A DNA stretch of 64,000 nucleotides from Candidatus Methylomirabilota bacterium (GTDB lineage: Bacteria > Methylomirabilota > Methylomirabilia > Rokubacteriales > CSP1-6): the NCBI GenBank assembly GCA_035764725.1, contig DASTYT010000101.1, positions 1 to 64,000 of the forward strand, in the 5' to 3' direction. The position numbers were made by a program, and so were the translations under genes. The notes below the pieces were generated by a model. It ran no database searches and was not told the DNA's origin. It was given only the letters and a program-made list of their open reading frames with translations. Position 1 is the stretch's first letter. Each line of letters opens with the position of its first letter. Below, piece by piece: positions 7,374 through 15,900 of this stretch.

Positions 7374-8687
7374 TCATCTCCTTTCCACCACCCGCACCGC
7401 TTTCCCCTCGCTGCGGGGAATCGTCTTGGGCGGCACGATGCTGATCTCGGGATTGAGGCCCAGGTGGCCGCGCAACCGGTCCGCCACCACGCCGGCGAGC
7501 GCGGTGACCTCGACGCGCCGGCCGTCGAAGCCGCCCCATGCTTCCACGGTACGCTCGGCGGGCTCGACGTGCACGGCGAGGGTCGGGAAGGCGGCGGTGC
7601 GATCCACCACGAGCTGATAGTGGGGGGCCAGCTCGCCCAGCGTCAGCAGCGCCGCCTCGACCTGCGAGGGGTACACGTTGACGCCGCGGATCACGAGCAT
7701 GTCGTCGCTGCGCCCCTTGACCCGGGCCATCCGGACGGTGGTGCGCCCGCACGGGCACGGGTCGGGGTTGAGGCTGGTGAGGTCACCCGTCCGGTAGCGC
7801 AGCATGGGCAGCGCTTCCTTGGTGAGCGCCGTGAGCACGAGCTCGCCCTCCTCGCCGGGCGGGAGCGGCGTGCCCGTCGCCGGATCGATGATCTCCGGGA
7901 GGAAGTGATCCTCGTTGACGTGGAGGCCCTGCCGGGCCTCCACACACTCCGCCGCCACGCCGGGGCCGATCAGCTCCGAGAGCCCGTAGAAATCGAGCGC
8001 CGCGCAGCCCCACAGACTTTCGAGCTGGGCCCGCATCGCTTCGGTCCACGGCTCCGCGCCGAGGAGGGCATAGCGGAGACCAATCGCCCGTGGATCCAGG
8101 CCTTGCTCGCGCATGGTCTCGCCGATGTGGAGGGCGAACGACGGCGTGCACGCGAGGCCGTGGGAGTGGAAATCCTGGAGCAAGAGAATCTGTCGAAGCG
8201 TATTCCCCGAAGACAGGGGTACCACCGTGAGCCCCATGTGCTCGGCGCCATCGTGGAAGCCGAGCCCGCCCGTGAAGAGGCCGTAGCCATAGGCGATCTG
8301 GAGGAGGTGGCCGGGCTCCGCCCCCGCCGCGGCGAGGGAGCGCGCCATCACCTCGCGCCAGACCGCGAGGTCGCGCAGCGTGTACCCGACCACGGTGGGC
8401 TTGCCCTTGGTCCCCGACGAGGCGTGCACACGGGCCACGAGGGCGCGCGGGACCGCGAAGAGCCCCCACGGGTAATGCTCGCGCAGATCATCCTTTCGCG
8501 TGAAGGCGAGCGCGCCGAGATCCTCGAGGTCGCGCAGCGCGCCCGACGCGAGACCGGCCTTCCCGAGCGCCTCGCGATAGAAGGGCACGCGCGCGCCCGC
8601 CCAGCCGATCGCCGCGCGCAGCCGGTCGAGCTGCAGCGCGCGCCGGGCGTCCGGCGCCATCGTCTCCGCGTCGCGATTCCAGATCAC
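7374..8687 (-). CDS. paaK: phenylacetate-CoA ligase family protein
   Basis: A 437-residue AMP-forming ligase of the PaaK type. It has the Ser/Thr/Gly-rich ATP loop HASSGTKGKP, the adenylate-binding FYGLSELIGPGVAAEC, the YRTGDL motif with a following CPCGRT cysteine pair, and the IRGVNVYPSQVEAAL hinge into the C-terminal lid domain. PaaK enzymes activate phenylacetate or related aryl acids to CoA thioesters using ATP. The gene overlaps the 86-residue gene upstream by 4 nt and abuts the PaaA-like gene downstream, suggesting coupled expression. The exact acid is unknown. Confidence 0.85.
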   Translation of the reverse strand: MIWNRDAETMAPDARRALQLDRLRAAIGWAGARVPFYREALGKAGLASGALRDLEDLGALAFTRKDDLREHYPWGLFAVPRALVARVHASSGTKGKPTVVGYTLRDLAVWREVMARSLAAAGAEPGHLLQIAYGYGLFTGGLGFHDGAEHMGLTVVPLSSGNTLRQILLLQDFHSHGLACTPSFALHIGETMREQGLDPRAIGLRYALLGAEPWTEAMRAQLESLWGCAALDFYGLSELIGPGVAAECVEARQGLHVNEDHFLPEIIDPATGTPLPPGEEGELVLTALTKEALPMLRYRTGDLTSLNPDPCPCGRTTVRMARVKGRSDDMLVIRGVNVYPSQVEAALLTLGELAPHYQLVVDRTAAFPTLAVHVEPAERTVEAWGGFDGRRVEVTALAGVVADRLRGHLGLNPEISIVPPKTIPRSEGKAVRVVERR

Positions 8688-8944
8688 CGGACGGTCACCG
8701 CTCGGAGCAACCAGGACTGCCGCTCCAGGAAGCGCTGGATGGTGTCGAGGAGGCGAGGATCAGACGCCGGATCGAGACGGATCCGGTCCGGGAGCACGTA
8801 GTGCACCTCCGGATAGGACACGAGCACCTTCAGGAGCGTGCGCACCTTGGGGTCACGGGCGAGGAGGCCGCCGCGGCCCGGATCCGCCGGACCGGGATCC
8901 CAGTCCGGCTGGAACGTCAGGCGCACCTCGCGGCCCTCGCTCAT
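8684..8944 (-). CDS. small hypothetical protein, 86 residues
   Basis: Not recognised. It overlaps the glycosyltransferase gene upstream and paaK downstream by 4 nt each (ATGA-type), so it is almost certainly translated as part of the string. The first half is Gly/Pro-rich and acidic (FQPDWDPGPADPGRGG); the second half looks like a small alpha/beta unit (VRTLLKVLVSYPEVHYVLPDRIRLDP, LLDTIQRFLERQSWLLRAV). No signal peptide, membrane helix or cysteine. A small adaptor for one of the neighbouring enzymes is possible but unsupported. Confidence 0.65.
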   Translation of the reverse strand: MSEGREVRLTFQPDWDPGPADPGRGGLLARDPKVRTLLKVLVSYPEVHYVLPDRIRLDPASDPRLLDTIQRFLERQSWLLRAVTVR

Positions 8945-10077
8945 CCCCGGAGCGCGCCGTAGCGCGCCACCATCGCGTCGACCTGTCCTGCCGCCGAGAA
9001 GTGCCGCTCGACGACGAGCCGGCCTGCCGCGCCCATGGCCGCGCGGCGGACGGGATCGAGGAGCAGCCCGATCGCGGCGTCCGCGAGATCGCGCGCGTCG
9101 GGCTTGGTGAGGAGGCCTGTCTCGCCATCCACGACGACCTCCTCCACCCCGGACGCTCGCACTGCCACCGCGGCGAGGCCGCAGGCATGCGCCTCGGCGA
9201 GGACCAGCCCCTGCGTCTCCGTCTCGGAGGCGAAGAGGAAGAGATCAGCGGCCTGATAGAAAGGCGGCAGGGCCTCGCGCGCGTGAGCGCCCACGAGCCG
9301 GATCCGGCTCGCGGCCGGGCTCGCGGCCGCCAGGCGGCGCAGGGCCGCGGCATGCGCCCCCTGCCCCACGAGGAGGAGCTCGACTTCGGGCAGCGCGCCG
9401 ACGATCAGCGCGAAGGCCTCGATGACCCGCTCCACGCTCTTCTCCCGGTCGAGCCGGCCCACGTAGAGACACGAGAGCCGCCTCGGCTCGAGCCCGAGCG
9501 CCGCCCGCGCGGCGGCGCGCGCGCCCGGGCGGAAGTGGTCGAGCGGTACACCGGTCGGGATCACAGCCACGGGCGCGCGCACGCCGCGCTCGCGCAGGGT
9601 CTCGGCGATGACGAGGGAGGGCGCGACGACCAGGTCCGCGCGGTCGGCGAAGCGACACGCCAGGCGCACCGCGAGCGCGGCGACCATGCGCTCGGGCAGC
9701 GGCACGTAGTGGGCGTACTTCTCGTAGCGCGTGTGATAGGTGAAGACCAGCGGGACGCCGAGGCGCCGGGCGAGGCGCCGGCCCGTCAGGCCGAGGAGGA
9801 ACGGGTGCTGGACGTGGATGACGTCGGGGCGGAAGTCGCGGGCCAGGCGGGCGAGGCGCGGCGAGATGGGCACCGGGACCGCGAAGCCCGGGTAGGTCGG
9901 CGCGGGAATCGCGGGATAACGGAAGACGAACGGGGGATCAGCGGCGCCGCGCGCCCCCGGCGCGAAGATCCACGTCTCATGCCCTCCCGCCTCCAGCCCC
10001 GCCCGGAGCGTCTCCACCGCGGTGGTGACTCCACCCCGGAACGGCAGGTAGTTGTTGGTGAAGAGGGCGACCCGCAT
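8941..10077 (-). CDS. GT4-family glycosyltransferase
   Basis: A 378-residue GT-B fold retaining glycosyltransferase. The N-terminal domain opens ALFTNNYLPFRGGVTTAVETL with the glycine loop of the family and contains DVIHVQHPFLLG; the C-terminal nucleotide-sugar domain has VIPTGVPLDHFRPG, LYVGRLDREKSVERVIEA, LLVGQGAH and the E-x7-E motif in SETETQGLVLAEAHACGL. The TETQG form is typical of enzymes that glycosylate lipids such as diacylglycerol, though donor and acceptor cannot be read from sequence. It follows the BFN gene by 6 nt and overlaps the 86-residue gene by 4 nt. Confidence 0.85.
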   Translation of the reverse strand: MRVALFTNNYLPFRGGVTTAVETLRAGLEAGGHETWIFAPGARGAADPPFVFRYPAIPAPTYPGFAVPVPISPRLARLARDFRPDVIHVQHPFLLGLTGRRLARRLGVPLVFTYHTRYEKYAHYVPLPERMVAALAVRLACRFADRADLVVAPSLVIAETLRERGVRAPVAVIPTGVPLDHFRPGARAAARAALGLEPRRLSCLYVGRLDREKSVERVIEAFALIVGALPEVELLLVGQGAHAAALRRLAAASPAASRIRLVGAHAREALPPFYQAADLFLFASETETQGLVLAEAHACGLAAVAVRASGVEEVVVDGETGLLTKPDARDLADAAIGLLLDPVRRAAMGAAGRLVVERHFSAAGQVDAMVARYGALRG

Positions 10078-10083
10078 CCACCG

Positions 10084-10614
10084 CTACTCGGCCGGCGCGC
10101 CGGGATCCTTGCCGCGCTCCATGAAGTCTCCCGGCTTGATGGACTCCAGCCACTCCTTCACCTTGTCGGGATCCTCGCCGCGCGGGGCGGTCGCCGCGTC
10201 GGGCTCCTTCGCGCTCTCCGACATCTGCGCCTTGGTCACCACCGCCTCGTCCACGAAGATGGGCGCCGCCACGCGGAGGGCGAGCGCAATCGCGTCCGAC
10301 GGGCGCGCGTCCACGGTGATCTCGGCGGCGCCGAGCTGCAAGTGCAGGACGGCGAAGAACGTGTTGTCGCGGAGGTCGTTCACCACCACCTTCAGCACGC
10401 GGGCTCGCAGGGCCTCGAGGATACTCTTCATGAGGTCGTGGGTCATCGGCCGCGCGGTGGGGATCTTCTCCAGCTCGTGCGCGATGGCATTGGCCTCGGC
10501 CAGGCCCACCCAGATGGGCAGGGTTCGCTTGTCCTCCTCGTCCCGCAGGATGAGGATCGGGAGCTTGGAGAGCGGGTCGAGCGTCAGTCCCTTCACCTTC
10601 ATCTCGAGCCACAT
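10084..10614 (-). CDS. bifunctional nuclease (BFN/DUF151) domain protein
   Basis: A 176-residue protein whose first ~135 residues match the BFN/DUF151 domain: VKGLTLDPLSKLPILILRDEEDKRTLPIWVG, EANAIAHELEKIPTARPMTHDLM, TFFAVLHLQ and the signature DARPSDAIALALR. Plant and Thermotoga relatives have been reported as nucleases or structural units; in bacteria the role is unsettled. The C-terminal ~40 residues are acidic and probably disordered, except KVKEWLESIKPGDF, which resembles the short tail helix in relatives. GGAGGGAG precedes the ATG. It lies directly downstream of miaB (13-nt gap). Confidence 0.85.
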   Translation of the reverse strand: MWLEMKVKGLTLDPLSKLPILILRDEEDKRTLPIWVGLAEANAIAHELEKIPTARPMTHDLMKSILEALRARVLKVVVNDLRDNTFFAVLHLQLGAAEITVDARPSDAIALALRVAAPIFVDEAVVTKAQMSESAKEPDAATAPRGEDPDKVKEWLESIKPGDFMERGKDPGAPAE

Positions 10615-10627
10615 GACGCGCTCCCTC

Positions 10628-11980
10628 CTATGCGGGCGATCCGGCGGCCGCGAGGCGGTCCGCGCTCCGCGGCATCAGCACGCCGCGGAGGCTGTGGGGC
10701 AGCGCCTCGGTGATGCGAACGTGGACGATCTCGCCGACGAGGTCGCGGCCAGCGCCATCGAAATTCACCACGCGGTTGCAGCGGGTGCGCCCGCTCGCCT
10801 GGGCGGCATCCTTGCGCGAGGCCCCATCCACGAGGACCTCCATCTCGCGCCCGACGAGGCGCTGGCTCCGCGCCGCGCCCACTCGCACCGCCGCCTCGAG
10901 CACGCGCGTGTTGCGCTCGGCCTTCACCGCCTCGGGGACCTGATTGGCCATCTCCGCCGCCGGCGTGCCTGGGCGCCGCGAGTATCGGAAGGCAAACACA
11001 TTATCGTAGCCGACCTCCTCCACCGCCTCCACCGTCCGGGCGAAGTCCTCCTCCGTCTCGCCCGGGAAGCCCACGATCAGGTCGGTGGACAGCGCGATCT
11101 CCGGCACGGTCTCCTTCAGCTCCGCGATGAGCTCGACGTACCGGGCGCGCGTGTAGCCGCGGTTCATGCGCTCGAGCACCCGGTCCGAGCCCGACTGCAG
11201 CGGGAGGTGAAGATACTCGACCACCTTCGGGACGTCGCGGATGGCGCGGATGAGCCGGCTGGTGAGGTTGTAGGGATTCGAGGTGGTGAAGCGGATGCGC
11301 GCGATGCCGTCGATGGCGTCCACGCGCTCCAGGAGCGCGGCGAGATCGGTGGCTGGATCGAGGTCACGCCCGTACGCGTTCACCGTCTGGCCGAGGAGCG
11401 TGACCTCGCGGCACCCGTGGGCGGCCAGCTCCGTGATCTCGGCCACGACGGCCTCGGGAGTGTGACTGCGCTCCCGCCCGCGCGTGGAGGGCACGACGCA
11501 GAACGTGCAGTGCTTCTCGCAGCCCTCCATGACCGTCACGAAGGCCTTGAGGCGCGAGGCGCCGTCGGGCTTCGCGGTGATCTTCACCAGGGGTCCCTCG
11601 CCCGTCTCGAGGACGGCGCGCCGTTCGGTCCGCGCCCGCGCCACCAGCTCGCCCACACGGGCGATGGCGGGCGAGCCGAAGACGAGGTCCACTTGCGGCG
11701 CGCGGGACTGGATGACGCCCTGACGGAGCTGCGCCATGCAGCCCATCACGCCAATGAGAAGCTCGGGCCGCCGGGCCTTGAGCCGCTTGAGCGTGCCGAG
11801 CTCAGAGTAGACCTTGTCCTCGGCCTTTTCGCGGATCGCGCAGGTGTTGAGCAGGATGAGGTCGGCGTCCTCGGGCGAGTCGGTGAGCTCGTAGCGCTCG
11901 TGCTTGAGGAGGCCGGCCACCCGCTCCGAGTCGTACTCGTTCATCTGGCAGCCGTACGTGATGAGGTGAAGTTTGGGCAT
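10628..11980 (-). CDS. miaB: tRNA-2-methylthio-N6-dimethylallyladenosine synthase
   Basis: A 450-residue radical-SAM methylthiotransferase. The N-terminal UPF0004 domain has the three iron-sulfur cysteines C11 (TYGCQMN), C47 (NTCAIRE) and C81 (GCMAQ). The radical-SAM CxxxCxxC is C154/C158/C161 (CEKHCTFC) followed by VPSTRGRERS, diagnostic of MiaB over RimO or MtaB. The C-terminal TRAM domain binds tRNA. MiaB adds the 2-methylthio group to i6A37. The ATG at 11978-11980 is preceded by CAGGAATTC; the open frame continuing upstream into accA is not coding. It sits 41 nt after accA. Confidence 0.95.
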   Translation of the reverse strand: MPKLHLITYGCQMNEYDSERVAGLLKHERYELTDSPEDADLILLNTCAIREKAEDKVYSELGTLKRLKARRPELLIGVMGCMAQLRQGVIQSRAPQVDLVFGSPAIARVGELVARARTERRAVLETGEGPLVKITAKPDGASRLKAFVTVMEGCEKHCTFCVVPSTRGRERSHTPEAVVAEITELAAHGCREVTLLGQTVNAYGRDLDPATDLAALLERVDAIDGIARIRFTTSNPYNLTSRLIRAIRDVPKVVEYLHLPLQSGSDRVLERMNRGYTRARYVELIAELKETVPEIALSTDLIVGFPGETEEDFARTVEAVEEVGYDNVFAFRYSRRPGTPAAEMANQVPEAVKAERNTRVLEAAVRVGAARSQRLVGREMEVLVDGASRKDAAQASGRTRCNRVVNFDGAGRDLVGEIVHVRITEALPHSLRGVLMPRSADRLAAAGSPA

Positions 11981-12021
11981 GAATTCCTGGGGGTTACCGT
12001 AACACACGAGCCGAACCGCCG

Positions 12022-12975
12022 CTAGACCGCCTCCTCGAACACGCCGATGCGGCGGAACTTGTCGAAGCGATCCTGCACGAGCGCGTCCCCGGAGCGGGGG
12101 CGGAGATCGGCCAGGTGCTGGCGCAACGCGGTCCGCAGGTTGGCCGCGCACTCCTCCCAGTTGCGATGGGCCCCGCCCACCGGCTCCGGCACCACCGCGT
12201 CGATGACGCCGAGCTTGGCGAGGTCGGGGGCGGTGACGCGCATCAGCGATGCGGCCTCGGGCGCCTTCGCGGCGTCGCCCCAGAGGATCGCGGCGCAACC
12301 CTCGGGCGAGATCACCGAGTAGATCGCGTGCTCGAGCATGAGCACGCGGTTGGCCACGCCAATGGCGAGCGCGCCGCCACTGCCGCCCTCGCCGGTCACC
12401 ACCGCGATCACCGGCGTGCGGAGCCCGGCCATCTCGCGCAAGTTGCGCGCGATGGCCTCGGCCTGGCCGCGCTCCTCGGCGCCGAGGCCCGGGAAGGCGC
12501 CCGGGGTGTCGATGAAGGTGACGATGGGCTTGGCGAACTTGGCGGCGAGCTGCATCAAACGCAGGGCCTTGCGATAGCCTTCCGGGTGCGGCATGCCGAA
12601 ATTCCGCGCGATGTTCTCGCGCGTGTCGCGGCCCTTCTGATGGCCGAGCACCACCACCGGCACGCCCTCGAACACGGCGAGGCCGCCCACGATGGCCATG
12701 TCGTCGCCATACACGCGGTCGCCGTGCAGCTCCAGGAAGTCGTCGAGGAGCAAGCGGAAGAAATCGAGGGCGTGAGGACGCTTGGGATGCCGGGCGATCT
12801 GGGCCCGCTGCCAGGCGGTCAGGCTGCCGTAGACGCGGTGCTGGGTGCGGCGAAGGCGCTCCTCGAGCTTGGCGATCTCCTCGCGCGCGGCGGTCCCGTC
12901 CTCGGCCGCGCGCAGCGTGGCGATCCGGTTCTCCAGCTCGAGTATGGGTTTCTCGAACTCAAGCTCGTCCGGCAT
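12022..12975 (-). CDS. accA: acetyl-CoA carboxylase carboxyltransferase subunit alpha
   Basis: A 317-residue protein with the typical AccA coiled N-terminus (LEFEKPILELENRIATL) and crotonase-like carboxyltransferase core: DFLELHGDRVYGDDMAIVGGLA, GHQKGRDT, NFGMPHPEGYRKALRLM, FIDTPGAFPG and TGEGGSGGALAIG. With AccD it transfers CO2 from carboxybiotin to acetyl-CoA to make malonyl-CoA for fatty acid synthesis. accD is not in the window. Its start overlaps the end of dnaE by 17 nt; the dnaE-accA neighbourhood is also known from other bacteria. Confidence 0.95.
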   Translation of the reverse strand: MPDELEFEKPILELENRIATLRAAEDGTAAREEIAKLEERLRRTQHRVYGSLTAWQRAQIARHPKRPHALDFFRLLLDDFLELHGDRVYGDDMAIVGGLAVFEGVPVVVLGHQKGRDTRENIARNFGMPHPEGYRKALRLMQLAAKFAKPIVTFIDTPGAFPGLGAEERGQAEAIARNLREMAGLRTPVIAVVTGEGGSGGALAIGVANRVLMLEHAIYSVISPEGCAAILWGDAAKAPEAASLMRVTAPDLAKLGVIDAVVPEPVGGAHRNWEECAANLRTALRQHLADLRPRSGDALVQDRFDKFRRIGVFEEAV

Positions 12976-15900
12976 ACTCCACGATGATACTGCCCGGCCC
13001 CAGCAGGCGCTCCACTTTCGCCACGAGCTCCGGCCCCGGCTCCACCGCGACTGGCGATGCCTTCAAGACCACCTCCTGCTCGGCCAGCAGCACGTGCACG
13101 AACAGCGGCGTGGCGCCGCGGTGCTCGTCGCAGGCCGCGCGCACCGCGGTCAGCGTGGCGGGCTCGACGGCGCCGCCGTTCCCCGCCCGCATCCGGATGC
13201 GGCAGGCGTGCGCGTGCCGGCCGTTCCCCTCCTCACTGCGTCCATTGGTCCGATACCCGCCGTTGGCCAGGAGCGATTCCTCCAGAGGTTTGACGTCCTC
13301 GACGAGCACCACCCGACCCTTGTCCGTCTCGTCGATGCGGCCCTTCACGAGCACAGGTCCCGGCGCGTGGAGCGCGGCGCCGCAGGTCTTGAGCGCCTCG
13401 GGGAAGATGGTGAGAGCCACCGCGCCGTCCACCGCGTCCAGCGAGGCGAAGGCCATGCGATTGCCGCTCTTGGTGGCGCGCTCGCGAAGCTGGCTCACCT
13501 GCCCCAGCAGCGCCACGCGCGCGCCCACCGGGCGCGCGGCCACATCGGCGGCAGACGCCGTGCCCAGCTGACGGGCGTGGTCCTTGTAACGCTCGAGCGG
13601 GTGACCGGAGAGATAGAAGCCGAGCACCTCCTTCTCGTAGCCCAGGAGCTGCTCGGTGGGCCACTCGGGGACGCTCGCCAGCGGGCTCTCCGCCTTGACG
13701 GCCGCAGGCGCCGCGCCGGGCGCGTCGAAGAGCGAGGCCTGTCCCTCCTCGCGATCGCGCTGGCGCCGCTGCCCCGCCTCCATGGCTTGATCGAGCCCGG
13801 CGAGGAGCGCGGCCCGCGTGGCCCCGCCGCCGTCGAACGCGCCCGCCTTGATCAGGCTCTCCAGCACCCGGCGGTTGAGCAGGCGGAGATCGACCCGCGC
13901 GCAGAAGTCGGTGAGCGAGCCGAAGGCCCCGCCGCTCTCCTGCCGCACCTGCACGATGGATTCGATGGCGGTCTCGCCCACGTTCTTGATCGCGGCGAGG
14001 CCGAAGCGGATGGTGTCGCCGTCCACGGTGAAGCGCGCGCCGGAGCGGTTGACGTCGGGCGGCGCCACGCGCAGGCCCATGGCGCGGCACTCCTCGATGT
14101 ACTGGACGATCTTGTCCGTGCGCTCCATTTCCGACGTGAGCAGCGCGGCCATGAACTCGACGGGGTAGTTCGCCTTGAGGTACGCGGTCTGGTAGGCGAC
14201 TAGGCCGTAGCAGGCTGCGTGCGAGTTGTGGACGGCGATGCCGTTGGCGATGAAGCTTCGCGCCACCGGGACCTCGAAGTCGTACGTCGGCTCCTCGCCG
14301 GTCACGACGTAGCCGCGCGGCCGGGACCAGCCGGTGGGCGCATCCGCGAGCGCGTGGAGCGCTGGCGAGTCGAGCTCCTCGGCGAGATACCGGAGCGTGT
14401 CGCGACGGAGCCCGCCTTTCGCCCCGTCGGAGAACATCAGCCGGTAGGACACACCCAGGGCGCGGCAGCCGGCCTGGAGGCTCGGGAAGGCCTTCGCGAT
14501 CGCCTCCCGTACCGGCATGAGGCACAGGGCGCGCGGGATGACGTCCACGGTGCCGCGCGCGAGCAGTCGCGGCGTGTCCGCCGAGGCCTGGAGGAGCGCG
14601 GTGAGCGCCCGCCGCTTCCCCTCGAGGAGATGCGGCCCCACCTCGGTCGCGAAGCGTGAGAAGGCGTCACGACCGCCCAAGAGATTGACCGTGAACCCTG
14701 GACGCCGGCCGCCCCGATAGGCGAAGGACTTGCGGTGAATGGTCGAGGAGAGGCCCAGCTTGAGGAGGAGCCGCCGGACATCCAGCGCCAGCCCCTCTGA
14801 CGAGGTGGCGTAGAAGATCGAGCGCGAGGGGGCATGGATGCAGCCATCGCCCTGGAACAGCTTCGCGACCAGGACCGCGATCGCAGCCCGGTCCCAGCGA
14901 TCCGTCAATGCCGGTAGGCGCTTGGCGATGGCGCGCTGACCTCTGAGCCCGCAGGTCCCGAAGAGGTAGGCGACGGCCCCGCTGGGCTGCGTCCGGTCGC
15001 GCCGTGCCGGGCGCACGCAGCCGGCGCGGCCATCACGCCCCTGCTCGATCCTCGCCATCGTGTTCGGGAACCGCTCCATGACCGCGGCCATGTCAGCCCG
15101 CTCGTTCTGGCTGCTCGAATAGAGGTAGAAATGTCCCTCGTACCCGAGGCTACCCTCGGACAGGGCATAGCCAAGGAGCGCGGCGTGATGCGCGGGAACA
15201 GATTCGGCTCCCGCCGGCAGCTCGCGCGCGACCGCGACGAAGTCGTCGGCGGCCACCTCCTCCGCGTTCACCCAGCCGCGCTGCGTGAAGATCGGATGGT
15301 CGGGGGTGCAGCGGACCGTCATCCCATTGGCGAGGCGAAGCTCCCCCACCGTGCGTGTTCCGCTGGGCCGCGCGCCGAGGGCGCGGTAGGCGCCGTCCTT
15401 GGTCAGCACGCGATCGCCGGGACGAATCGCGGTGATGGGGCGGCGCGTACCGTCGGCCATCTCGATCTCGGTATCCGCGGTCAGGCATTTGTTGAAGCCG
15501 TAGCCCGCGAACTTCTCGATGAGGTCCCAGATGCGCTCGGCCTTGCGCCCGTCGACCTTGTGGGCCTTGCAGCCCTTGATGAACTCCTCGCGCTGCTGGG
15601 CCATGAGCTCGCGATCCTTCTTGCCCATCGCCTTGCGGAGGATGTCGGCCTGAGCGAGGGAGAAGCCGGCGAGGTCGGCGGCCAGGCGCATGACCTGCTC
15701 CTGGTAGACCATGATCCCGTAGGTCTCCTGGAGGTGCTTCTCCATGGCCGGATGCTCGTACGTGATCTCGGCGCGCCCGTGCTTGCGGTTGACGAAGTCG
15801 GGAATCAGGTCCATCGGCCCGGGGCGGTAGAGCGCCACCATGGCGATGATGTCCTCGATGCGTTCCGGACGCAGCCGCTGGAGGGCATCCCGCATCCCCT

